Source of the DNA: an uncultured Eubacteriales bacterium
GTDB lineage: Bacteria; Bacillota; Clostridia; Oscillospirales; Acutalibacteraceae
Direction: 5' to 3'
NCBI GenBank assembly: GCA_934541115.1
Contig: CAKTDF010000027.1
Location: 1 to 25,875 of the forward strand
Length of the DNA stretch: 25,875 nt
The position numbers and the translations under genes are program-made. Position 1 is the first letter of the stretch; the number at the start of each line of letters is the position of its first letter. Positions 1 through 6,025 of this stretch are shown here, piece by piece. Below the pieces are notes generated by a model. The model saw only the letters and a program-made list of their open reading frames with translations, had not been told where the DNA came from and did not search any database.

Positions 1-77
1 TGGTGGGCCATCAGGGACTCGAACCCCGGACCGACCGGTTATGAGCCGGTTGCTCTAACCAACTGAGCTAATGGCCC
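1..77 (-). tRNA. tRNA with CAT anticodon, probably tRNA-Met
   Basis: The reverse strand folds into a full 77-nt cloverleaf. The acceptor stem GGGCCAT pairs with ATGGCCC, there is a D-arm with GCTC/GAGC, an anticodon stem ACCGG/CCGGT around the loop CTCATAA, and a T-arm with TTCGAGT. The discriminator is A and the CCA end is encoded (positions 3-1). The anticodon CAT lies at 43-41. A CAT anticodon with a CTCATAA loop fits elongator Met, or Ile2 if the C is changed to lysidine. Sequence alone does not settle this, but elongator Met is more likely. Confidence 0.93.
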
Positions 78-97
78 ATGTCGTGGCTGACTTACGA

Positions 98-127
98 AGT
101 ATACCAAAAACACTCTTATTTTGTCAA
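98..127 (-). promoter_or_regulatory. sigma-A promoter of the tRNA gene
   Basis: Read on the minus strand there is a perfect -35 TTGACA (127-122), an 18-bp spacer and a -10 TATACT (103-98). This places the transcript start about 10-15 bp before the mature tRNA 5' end at 77. Confidence 0.8.
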
Positions 128-228
128 TAGGTTTTTATTAAAAATTATTGATTTTACACTTTATTATTTTTGCATTTTCTGTTTGTCAACTTTTTTGCAA
201 CAAGACACTTGATGATTATCCTACATTT

Positions 229-263
229 GTTAATTTGTTAATAGTTTTTAATAAATTTATTAA
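229..263 (+). promoter_or_regulatory. possible promoter and GTTAAT repeats upstream of the first acyl-activating enzyme
   Basis: A very AT-rich stretch (about 120-280) precedes a more GC-rich leader. TTGTTA (235-240), a 17-bp spacer and TATTAA (258-263) form a plausible but weak promoter. The -35 region overlaps two direct repeats, GTTAATT (229-235) and GTTAATA (237-243), a 7-mer also found upstream of the other acyl-activating genes in this window. The promoter call is tentative because the region has many AT-rich look-alikes. Confidence 0.4.
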
Positions 264-284
264 TTTTTCTTTGTTACGCTTGAG

Positions 285-530
285 AAGTGCCGAGACGCCT
301 TGCATCGGAAGCGAAAGCTGTCCTTCCTGTTCTTCAAAGCCTACAGTCAAACAGCACACAACGAACCTTGCCCGAGGGAGAAACGGGCAAAGCTTTGCTG
401 CGAACCGAAATGCTTTTTGAACATCATGGCAACCGTTTCAAACCGGGGACCTTGCCTTTTCAGGACTGCGTCAACACACAATCCGACTGCACAAAACTAT
501 CGGTAATTAAAGAAAAGTGAGGAAGAAAAC
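285..530 (+). promoter_or_regulatory. long leader with overlapping hairpins
   Basis: About 250 nt lie between the AT-rich promoter zone and the ATG at 531, with no convincing gene; short open frames here have no ribosome site. TTGCCCG (368-374) pairs with CGGGCAA (384-390). The last four bases of that stem also start a perfect 12-bp palindrome, GCAAAGCTTTGC (387-398), so the two folds exclude each other. No T-run terminator and no known riboswitch core is visible. A GTGAGGAAG ribosome site ends the leader. Confidence 0.35.
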
Positions 531-2192
531 ATGATTGGTTCCGGAAATTATACGATGTGCGAAACCGGAGATATGAACTGTTATCAGTTCTACCTTGAGG
601 CAACAAAACAATATGGAGACTACGATGCCGTTCAACACATGGATCTGCGCGTAAAGCGCTCGCAATTTATCAACGACATTGAATCGCTTGCCGCATACTT
701 TTATAATGAACTCGGACTAAGGCGCGGAGATACTTATACAATTTTTTGCCCGACAGACGTTGAAAGTCTCGTTGGATTTTATGCTCTCAACAAGCTCGGC
801 GTAATCGTTTCATTCGTTCACCCTCTGCTGCCTACGGAAATGCTGCGTGAGTACGTTGAATCTGCAAAATCAAAGGGTGTAATGCTGCTCGACCTGCTTT
901 CAAAAAAACATATTAAAACCCTCAATGCGCTTGGCATCCCCGTTCTTCTGTGCAGAAATTCGGATTATGCCGCACCGCTCAAAAAGGCTGCGGCAAGACT
1001 CGGCGAGGGCATTCTTGAAGCGGTTTTTCCAAAGCTCAAAAACTGCGAAAGCTATTCCTCCGCGCTGAAAAAGTACCGCGGAATCAGAGTTCCCGGTGTA
1101 AAAAACAACGCTTCGGATATAGCCGTATATCTGAACGGCGGCGGCACAACAGGAAAAAGCAAAACCATTATGCTCACCAACAAAAACGTCAATGAAGTGC
1201 CGTACAAAACAGCGTATATTGACGAAATCCACGAGCCGGGAGAAGAAGCGGAAATTATTATTCTGCCGTTTTTCCACGCTTTCGGACTGTGCCTTGCCGG
1301 TCATATGGCACTTTGCAACGCAGGCAGAGTCATTCCCCTGATGCGTTTTGACGCAAAGCTTGTTGTAAAGCTCTATAAAAAGAACAACATCATCGCCCTT
1401 GTCGGCATTCCCAATATGTTCAAAAAGCTTTATAACACCAAGGGCTTTGACGGTCCGCACCTTTCAAACACAAGAATGATGTTCGTTGGCGGAGACGATC
1501 TTTCGCCGTCATTTCTGCGCGACTTCAATGATATGCTTGAACGCAACGGCACCTCTGCAAGACTCCGTCAGGGCTACGGTCTGACAGAGGTTTGCGCACC
1601 CTGCTGCGCAAACACCAACTGGGTACATAAAGAAGGCTCAATCGGAAAACCCTTTGAAGGCATACGCATGGAAATTTGGGACGACAATTGCCAACGGGTT
1701 CCCAACGGCGTAGTCGGTGAAATTTGCATAACCGGCTCAACCGTTATGGCGGGCTATTATGACGGTACCGACAAAAAGGGAGTTGGGCTTTACTACGATG
1801 ATGAAGGCACCCCGTGGGTAAGAAGCGGCGATCTCGGTTACATGGACGATGACGGTTTCTTTTTCTTTGCCGGACGCAAAAAACGCATGATCATTATTTC
1901 AGGCTACAACATATATCCCGTTGATATCGAAAACCTTATGGACACACTGCCGTTTGTTCGCGAAAGCTGCGCTGTCTGCGGCGAAAAGGACGGCAAACGC
2001 CTTGTTCGTCTCTATGTCTCGCTCAAAGAGAAACGGCTTGATACCGACGAGCTGCGCCAAACAATAATCAAAACGTGCGAGGATAATCTTGACAAATTTT
2101 CTGTTCCGCGCGAAGTGATATTCATGGATGAATTGCCGCACACTCCGCTTGAAAAGGTTGATTTTATTTCGCTTGAAAAGCTTGCGGTCTGA
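531..2192 (+). CDS. AMP-forming acyl-CoA synthetase/ligase (copy 1)
   Basis: A 553-residue member of the ANL adenylating superfamily, which activates a carboxylic acid with ATP to an acyl-adenylate and usually transfers it to CoA. Motifs are in order: phosphate-binding loop GGGTTGKSKTIM (about 201-212), FFHAFG, QGYGLTE (about 346-352), the SGDLGYMDDDG hinge region (about 431) and the catalytic lysine K542 in PLEKVDF. The phosphate loop departs from the usual SGTTGxPKG: Gly replaces the Ser and Ser replaces the Pro. There is no signal peptide, so it is cytoplasmic. The ATG follows GTGAGGAAG at good spacing. A close paralog lies at 2767, and the two share long identical blocks. The substrate cannot be read from sequence; a fatty, aryl or short-chain acid are all possible. 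Confidence 0.9.
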   Translation: MIGSGNYTMCETGDMNCYQFYLEATKQYGDYDAVQHMDLRVKRSQFINDIESLAAYFYNELGLRRGDTYTIFCPTDVESLVGFYALNKLGVIVSFVHPLLPTEMLREYVESAKSKGVMLLDLLSKKHIKTLNALGIPVLLCRNSDYAAPLKKAAARLGEGILEAVFPKLKNCESYSSALKKYRGIRVPGVKNNASDIAVYLNGGGTTGKSKTIMLTNKNVNEVPYKTAYIDEIHEPGEEAEIIILPFFHAFGLCLAGHMALCNAGRVIPLMRFDAKLVVKLYKKNNIIALVGIPNMFKKLYNTKGFDGPHLSNTRMMFVGGDDLSPSFLRDFNDMLERNGTSARLRQGYGLTEVCAPCCANTNWVHKEGSIGKPFEGIRMEIWDDNCQRVPNGVVGEICITGSTVMAGYYDGTDKKGVGLYYDDEGTPWVRSGDLGYMDDDGFFFFAGRKKRMIIISGYNIYPVDIENLMDTLPFVRESCAVCGEKDGKRLVRLYVSLKEKRLDTDELRQTIIKTCEDNLDKFSVPREVIFMDELPHTPLEKVDFISLEKLAV

Positions 2193-2330
2193 CTTTACGC
2201 ATCGGCTGCTTTCGGCACAGAGTCTTTGCTTTTTAATCGCTTGCTATCGCTGCAATGGTCTAAATCTCATAATACGACCTGACTTTTATATTATTAAAGC
2301 TACACAACGGTTCTAATACTTTTTTCATAT

Positions 2331-2349
2331 TATTAACTGCTTGTTAATA
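2331..2349. promoter_or_regulatory. perfect inverted repeat, candidate operator
   Basis: TATTAAC (2331-2337), a 5-nt spacer and GTTAATA (2343-2349) form a perfect inverted repeat, the classic shape of a dimeric repressor site. It lies in the 233-bp gap (2193-2425) between the first ligase gene and the 106-aa gene, about 75 bp before the latter's ATG. The rest of the gap is AT-rich, with no gene and no clear terminator. The same 7-mer recurs upstream of genes at 531 and 11998. Confidence 0.45.
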
Positions 2350-2425
2350 TTCAAGCCATAAAGTCACATTATTATTACAGTGTAGATTACAAAATGCACA
2401 AAATAGAATTGAAAGGACGATAAAA

Positions 2426-2746
2426 ATGGTAGGAATCGGCAAATGGGCAGCCACGGTCAACACCCTTGTTTTCAAAGGAGAGGTTATCGTTGACATCATG
2501 GACAATAACGGTGAATACGATATTAATTTTAATTTGCCCGAGAAATTCAAGAACATAGAAATCAAATACTACGATGTTCATGCAGAGGGCAATACCATAT
2601 ACGGAAAAGGCGAGATCACCCTCCTGCCCGGAAAAGTTATGGAAGCCGCAGTCACCTTTGAAGGCGACACAATGACCGGCTCGCTCAAGCTTCCCTTCCT
2701 CGGCAATAAGGAAATCAAGCTCAAGAACGGTCGCAGAATCGGCTGA
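2426..2746 (+). CDS. small beta-rich protein between two acyl-activating enzymes
   Basis: A 106-residue protein that I do not recognise. It has no signal peptide, no membrane segment and no cysteine motif. Alternating hydrophobic/polar residues with many turns (DNNGEYDINF, EGNTIYGKGEI, FEGDTMTGSLKL) suggest an all-beta fold, perhaps a small barrel of the lipocalin/fatty-acid-binding type; that is inference. The ATG follows GAAAGGACG at proper spacing. The gene ends 20 bp before the second ligase, so the two are probably co-transcribed. A role in binding the ligase's substrate or product would fit the context but is not shown. Confidence 0.8.
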   Translation: MVGIGKWAATVNTLVFKGEVIVDIMDNNGEYDINFNLPEKFKNIEIKYYDVHAEGNTIYGKGEITLLPGKVMEAAVTFEGDTMTGSLKLPFLGNKEIKLKNGRRIG

Positions 2747-2766
2747 GAAAGGCTCGGTATTTTAAA

Positions 2767-4407
2767 ATGATAGAATCAGGAAACTATAACTGTTTTGAAT
2801 TTTACTGTGCTGCCACCGAACAGTACGGAGATTTTGACACCGTTCAGCACATGGACAAACGTGTAAAACGTTCTGAATTCATCAGAGAGGTTGAGGCTCT
2901 TGCCGCGTACTTCTATCATGAACTCGGTCTCAGACGCGGAGATGTTTACACCATTTTTTGCCCGACCAATGTTGAAAGCCTTGTCGGCTTTTATGCGCTC
3001 AACAAGTTGGGTGTTATTGTTTCCTTTGTTCATCCGCTTCTTCCGCCGGAAATGCTGCGGGAATACATTGAAACCGGTCGTTCAAAGGGCGTGATGATTC
3101 TCGATCTGCTCTCTTCAAAGCATGTCAAAATGCTCAACGAGCTTGGCGTACCTGTTCTTCTTTGCAGAAATTCAGATTATGCCGCACCCTTGAAAGCAGT
3201 TGCAACAAGAGTCGGCGAAGGACTGCTTGAAGCCATCTTTCCGAAATTCACCAACTGCGAAAGCTATTCCTCGGCACTGAAAAAGTACCTTGGCAAAAGT
3301 GTGCCGGGTGTAAAGAACAACGCCGAAGATATTGCCGTTTATCTCAACGGCGGCGGCACAACCGGCAAAAGCAAAACAATTATGCACACCAATAAGGCAA
3401 TAAATGAGCTGGTTCACAAAATGGGCTACATTGACGAGATTCAGGATCCCGGTGAAGAAGCAGAAATCATTATTCTGCCGTTCTTCCACGCTTTCGGTCT
3501 CTGCGTTGCCGCCCACATGGCGCTTTGCAACGCCGCAAGAATCATTCCTCTCATGCAGTTCAATGCAAAGCTCGTTGTAAAGCTGTATCAGAACAACCGC
3601 ATTTCCGGAATCGGCGGCATTCCTAATATGTTTAAAAAGCTTTATCGTGCAAAAGGCTTTGACGGTCCGCACCTTGCAAACACAAGAATGATGTTTGTTG
3701 GCGGAGACGATCTTTCGCCCTCATTCCTGCATGACTTCAATCAGATGCTGGAGCGCAACGGAACCTCGGCAAGGCTCCGTCAGGGCTACGGTCTGACAGA
3801 GGTTTGTGCAGCGTGCTGCACAAATACCAACTGGGTCAACAAGGACGGTTCCATAGGAAAGCCTCTTGAGGGCATTCGTATGGAAATTTGGGACGATGAC
3901 TGCAAGCCGCTTCCTCCCGGTGAGGTTGGCGAAATCTGCATTTCCGGCTCAACCGTTATGGCGGGATACTATGACGGTACCGGCGAAAAGGGTCTCGGTC
4001 TGCACTATGATGACGAGGGAACCGCATGGGTAAGAAGCGGCGACCTCGGATATATGGACGACGATGGTTTCTTCTTCTTTGCCGGACGCAAAAAACGCCT
4101 TATCATAATTTCCGGCTACAATGTGTATCCGGTTGACATTGAAAACCTCATGGATACACTTCCGTTCGTGAAAGAAAGCTGCGCTGTCCGCGGAGAAAAG
4201 GACGGCAAGCCCCTTGTCAGACTTTATGTTTCTCTCAAGCAAAAAGGTGATGAAGAGGAATACAGAGAAAAAATCGTCAAAGTCTGCGAGGATAACCTTG
4301 ACAAGTTCTCTGTTCCGCGCGAAATTGTTTTCATGAACGAACTTCCGCATACACCGCTTGAAAAGGTTGACTTCATGGCTCTTGAAAAAGAAGGCGTAAC
4401 CGTCTGA
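2767..4407 (+). CDS. AMP-forming acyl-CoA synthetase/ligase (copy 2)
   Basis: A 546-residue paralog of the protein at 531. It shares nearly all motifs: the unusual phosphate loop GGGTTGKSKTIM, FFHAFG, QGYGLTE, SGDLGYMDDDG and the catalytic lysine K533 in PLEKVDF. Differences from copy 1 are scattered, with a shorter N-terminus (no TMCETGDM segment) and a divergent stretch near 480-495 (KQKGDEEEYREK against KEKRLDTDELRQ). Both copies therefore look intact and under purifying selection, not a fresh duplication or a decaying one. The start at 2767 has a weak ribosome site (GAGAAAGG, 14 nt upstream), so translation may be coupled to the 106-aa gene ending 20 bp before. The substrate is unknown. 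Confidence 0.9.
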   Translation: MIESGNYNCFEFYCAATEQYGDFDTVQHMDKRVKRSEFIREVEALAAYFYHELGLRRGDVYTIFCPTNVESLVGFYALNKLGVIVSFVHPLLPPEMLREYIETGRSKGVMILDLLSSKHVKMLNELGVPVLLCRNSDYAAPLKAVATRVGEGLLEAIFPKFTNCESYSSALKKYLGKSVPGVKNNAEDIAVYLNGGGTTGKSKTIMHTNKAINELVHKMGYIDEIQDPGEEAEIIILPFFHAFGLCVAAHMALCNAARIIPLMQFNAKLVVKLYQNNRISGIGGIPNMFKKLYRAKGFDGPHLANTRMMFVGGDDLSPSFLHDFNQMLERNGTSARLRQGYGLTEVCAACCTNTNWVNKDGSIGKPLEGIRMEIWDDDCKPLPPGEVGEICISGSTVMAGYYDGTGEKGLGLHYDDEGTAWVRSGDLGYMDDDGFFFFAGRKKRLIIISGYNVYPVDIENLMDTLPFVKESCAVRGEKDGKPLVRLYVSLKQKGDEEEYREKIVKVCEDNLDKFSVPREIVFMNELPHTPLEKVDFMALEKEGVTV

Positions 4408-4448
4408 CAACGTATAACTAAATAAATTAAATTACGGAGGTAATTATT

Positions 4449-4688
4449 ATGGGAAAATATTCATTTGCAGAAACCACAGTAGGCGATATTCTCGACAACG
4501 AGGACGCTTTTGAGCTATTCAAAGAACTTGCTCCCGAGGCTATTGACCACCCGATGCTTGAAATCGGCAGACCGTTCACCATTGACCAGGCTCTCCCGTT
4601 CATTGTCAACATCGCTGAGGGAATGGGTCTCGGCGATATTTCAGAAAGAATTGACGACTTCAAGGCTAAGCTTGAGGCTCTTGAATAA
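4449..4688 (+). CDS. 79-residue helical protein after the ligases
   Basis: A short, acidic, mainly helical protein preceded by an excellent ribosome site (ACGGAGGTAAT) 41 bp after the second ligase. The pattern TVGDIL...ELAPEAIDHPMLEIGR...TIDQALPF resembles a small domain I recall at the C-termini of some clostridial hydrolases and, more loosely, the DUF1858 type; here it stands alone. No signal peptide, membrane helix or metal motif is visible. Its position makes it the last gene of the acyl-activation cluster. Function unknown. Confidence 0.8.
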   Translation: MGKYSFAETTVGDILDNEDAFELFKELAPEAIDHPMLEIGRPFTIDQALPFIVNIAEGMGLGDISERIDDFKAKLEALE

Positions 4689-4726
4689 TTTTTTCAAAAG
4701 CTTTTCCTGAACCGATACATACATAA

Positions 4727-4765
4727 AGCAACGACCGGGTGCCATACTCTGTCGCTGTTTTGCTT
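4727..4765 (+). terminator. weak candidate terminator of the ligase cluster
   Basis: CGAC (4732-4735) pairs with GTCG (4751-4754), with extra AGC/GCT-type pairing outside and a GTTTTGC run after it. It is the only hairpin plus T-run between the 79-aa gene and the next promoter, but the stem is short. Confidence 0.3.
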
Positions 4766-4781
4766 AACCGAACTCATGCGG

Positions 4782-4810
4782 TTGACTTTTCGTTTTTCTT
4801 ATGCTACAAT
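4782..4810 (+). promoter_or_regulatory. sigma-A promoter of the riboswitch-rubrerythrin unit
   Basis: TTGACT (4782-4787), exactly 17 bp, then TACAAT (4805-4810). The transcript would start near 4817, just before the riboswitch. This also shows that the open frame continuing upstream to 4776 cannot be the true coding start. Confidence 0.85.
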
Positions 4811-4821
4811 ATCTTTAGCCT

Positions 4822-4905
4822 ATAAAGAGTGCGCGAGAGACAAGCTCGCTGACCGCACAGCAACCTGCCACCACGGCAAGGTGCTAAAGCTTGAACGATG
4901 GGTAG
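4822..4905 (+). promoter_or_regulatory. SAM-clan riboswitch aptamer (S-box related, no P4)
   Basis: The core AGCAACC ... GGTGCTAA is the hallmark of the SAM-I/SAM-IV clan. The P2 stem is GTGCG (4829-4833) with CGCAC (4854-4858), with GAGAGAC and CTGAC at the places of the S-box GAGGGAC and kink-turn elements. P3 is TGCC/GGCA (4866-4869, 4875-4878). A loop-to-junction pseudoknot CAAG (4841-4844) with CTTG (4890-4893) is present with bases unlike ordinary S-boxes, so the pairing is kept while the sequence differs. P1 is CTAT/GTAG. There is no room for P4, as in SAM-IV and SAM-I/IV types. The ligand is inferred to be S-adenosylmethionine. Confidence 0.8.
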
Positions 4906-4917
4906 TTAAAAAGCTCT

Positions 4918-4951
4918 GCGCCCGTCGTTATCGATGGGTGCTTTTGTTTTT
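4918..4951 (+). terminator. riboswitch-controlled intrinsic terminator
   Basis: GCGCCCGTCG (4918-4927) pairs over 10 bp (two G-T) with CGATGGGTGC (4932-4941), followed by TTTTGTTTTT. The 5' arm CCCGTCGTT (4921-4929) can instead pair with AACGATGGG (4894-4902), which lies at the 3' end of the aptamer. This gives an antiterminator/terminator switch that should turn the gene off when the ligand is bound. Confidence 0.88.
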
Positions 4952-4994
4952 ATGTGCTCTTTTATGGCAAAATCAAAAAGAAAGAAGAGTTATC

Positions 4995-5876
4995 ATGAGA
5001 ACAATTGAGAGTATTTTAAACGGAAAAGAAAAAATCCTTGTGCACGTAACGGATAAAGAAAGCGCAGAAAGCTTTCTTCGGCAGGCAGAAAAGGAGGACT
5101 TCACTTGCTCCGACGGTGTATTGCCGACAAAGCGGCCGTTCGGAGATCTCTATGCCGTGATGAACAACAAAACGCTTTGCTTTTTAGGCACTGTCGGTCA
5201 TATTAGTATTCAGTGCGGCAAGCCATATTATAAATGGAGCGTCAACAATGCCGAATATGTTTCGGGGCACGGTATATCGGACCGCGAATATGATGATAAT
5301 ATATCATATAATACTTTCAAAAAAGGGAGACGGTCTGATATGCAGTTAAAAGAATCAAAAACAGAAGCTAATCTTCTTGCCGCTTTCGCCGGAGAAAGCG
5401 AAGCGAGAAACAAGTATACCTACTACGCCGCAAAGGCAAAAAAGGACGGCTTTGAACAAATTGCAGCCATTTTTGAAGAAACGGCAAACAACGAACGCGC
5501 ACATGCAAAAATCTGGTGGACTCTTTTGACCGGTGGCGCAAAAGGAACAAAAGAAAACCTCATTGACGCTGCCGCCGGCGAAAATTACGAATGGACGCAG
5601 ATGTATCGCGACTTTGCCCTCCAGGCAAAAGAAGAGGGCTTTGAGCAAATTGCCGCTCTGTTTGAACTTGTCGGCAGAATTGAACAGGAGCACGAAGAAC
5701 GTTTTCGCCGTCTTGTTCAAAATCTTGAGGACGGGCTTGTTTTTTCAAAGGACGGCGACCGCATATGGATCTGCCGCAATTGCGGACACATTCATTTTGG
5801 CAGCGAAGCGCCGCAGGTCTGCCCGGTCTGTTCGCATCCGCAGGCGTTTTTTGAAATAAAAGCAGAGAATTATTAA
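4995..5876 (+). CDS. rubrerythrin with an unrecognised N-terminal domain (in-frame fusion)
   Basis: From the ATG at 4995 (ribosome site AAAGAAGAG) one frame of 294 codons runs to the stop. Residues 116-294 are a complete rubrerythrin, a diiron peroxidase protecting anaerobes from hydrogen peroxide. It has a four-helix ferritin-like part with paired EARNKYTYYA and NERAHAK (about 166) motifs and a second EQEHEER, then a C-terminal rubredoxin-like site C260-x2-C263 / C276-x2-C279. Residues 1-115 (ESILNGKEKILVHVTDKESA ...) resemble small hypothetical clostridial proteins and have no clear function. An ATG at 5340 preceded by AGGGAG could start a separate 178-residue rubrerythrin of normal length, so fusion, two products, or one of them are all possible. 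The open frame extends upstream to 4776, but that start lies before the promoter. Transcription is governed by the SAM-clan riboswitch. Confidence 0.85.
   Translation: MRTIESILNGKEKILVHVTDKESAESFLRQAEKEDFTCSDGVLPTKRPFGDLYAVMNNKTLCFLGTVGHISIQCGKPYYKWSVNNAEYVSGHGISDREYDDNISYNTFKKGRRSDMQLKESKTEANLLAAFAGESEARNKYTYYAAKAKKDGFEQIAAIFEETANNERAHAKIWWTLLTGGAKGTKENLIDAAAGENYEWTQMYRDFALQAKEEGFEQIAALFELVGRIEQEHEERFRRLVQNLEDGLVFSKDGDRIWICRNCGHIHFGSEAPQVCPVCSHPQAFFEIKAENY
5307..5342 (+). promoter_or_regulatory. possible internal start signals for stand-alone rubrerythrin
   Basis: Inside the fused frame lie TATAAT (5307-5312), an AGGGAG ribosome-site-like motif (5324-5329) and an ATG (5340-5342) that would begin a normal-length rubrerythrin. 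No good -35 is found 17 bp before the TATAAT, and the AGGGAG-to-ATG spacing of 10 nt is a little long. Confidence 0.45.
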
Positions 5877-5907
5877 GCACACCCGGAATAAAACAAGCGG
5901 CAAGCAA

Positions 5908-5957
5908 AAAGACTATATTTCTCAACAGCTCAAGGATGTTGGTGAAATATAGTCTTT
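5908..5957. terminator. bidirectional terminator between convergent genes
   Basis: AAAGACTATATTTC (5908-5921) pairs perfectly with GAAATATAGTCTTT (5944-5957), with an inner CAACA/TGTTG stem. On the minus strand it ends in TTTTTGC, on the plus strand in CTTTATATTTT. It serves the rubrerythrin gene and the convergent transporter gene. Confidence 0.85.
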
Positions 5958-6025
5958 ATATTTTCACATTACAGTTCTTTATACGCTTTTTTGCTCACAG
6001 CAATTGAGAAAACGCTTTTTGTATA

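Noticed and set aside
900..1460. 186-codon minus-strand open frame inside the first ligase; a similar one at 3172-3672 in the second
   Set aside because: They mirror each other only because the two ligase genes are paralogs; no ribosome site, and strong coding evidence lies on the plus strand.
4776..4994. Upstream in-frame extension of the rubrerythrin frame
   Set aside because: It starts before the -35 box and runs through the riboswitch and terminator, so it is not translated from the normal transcript.
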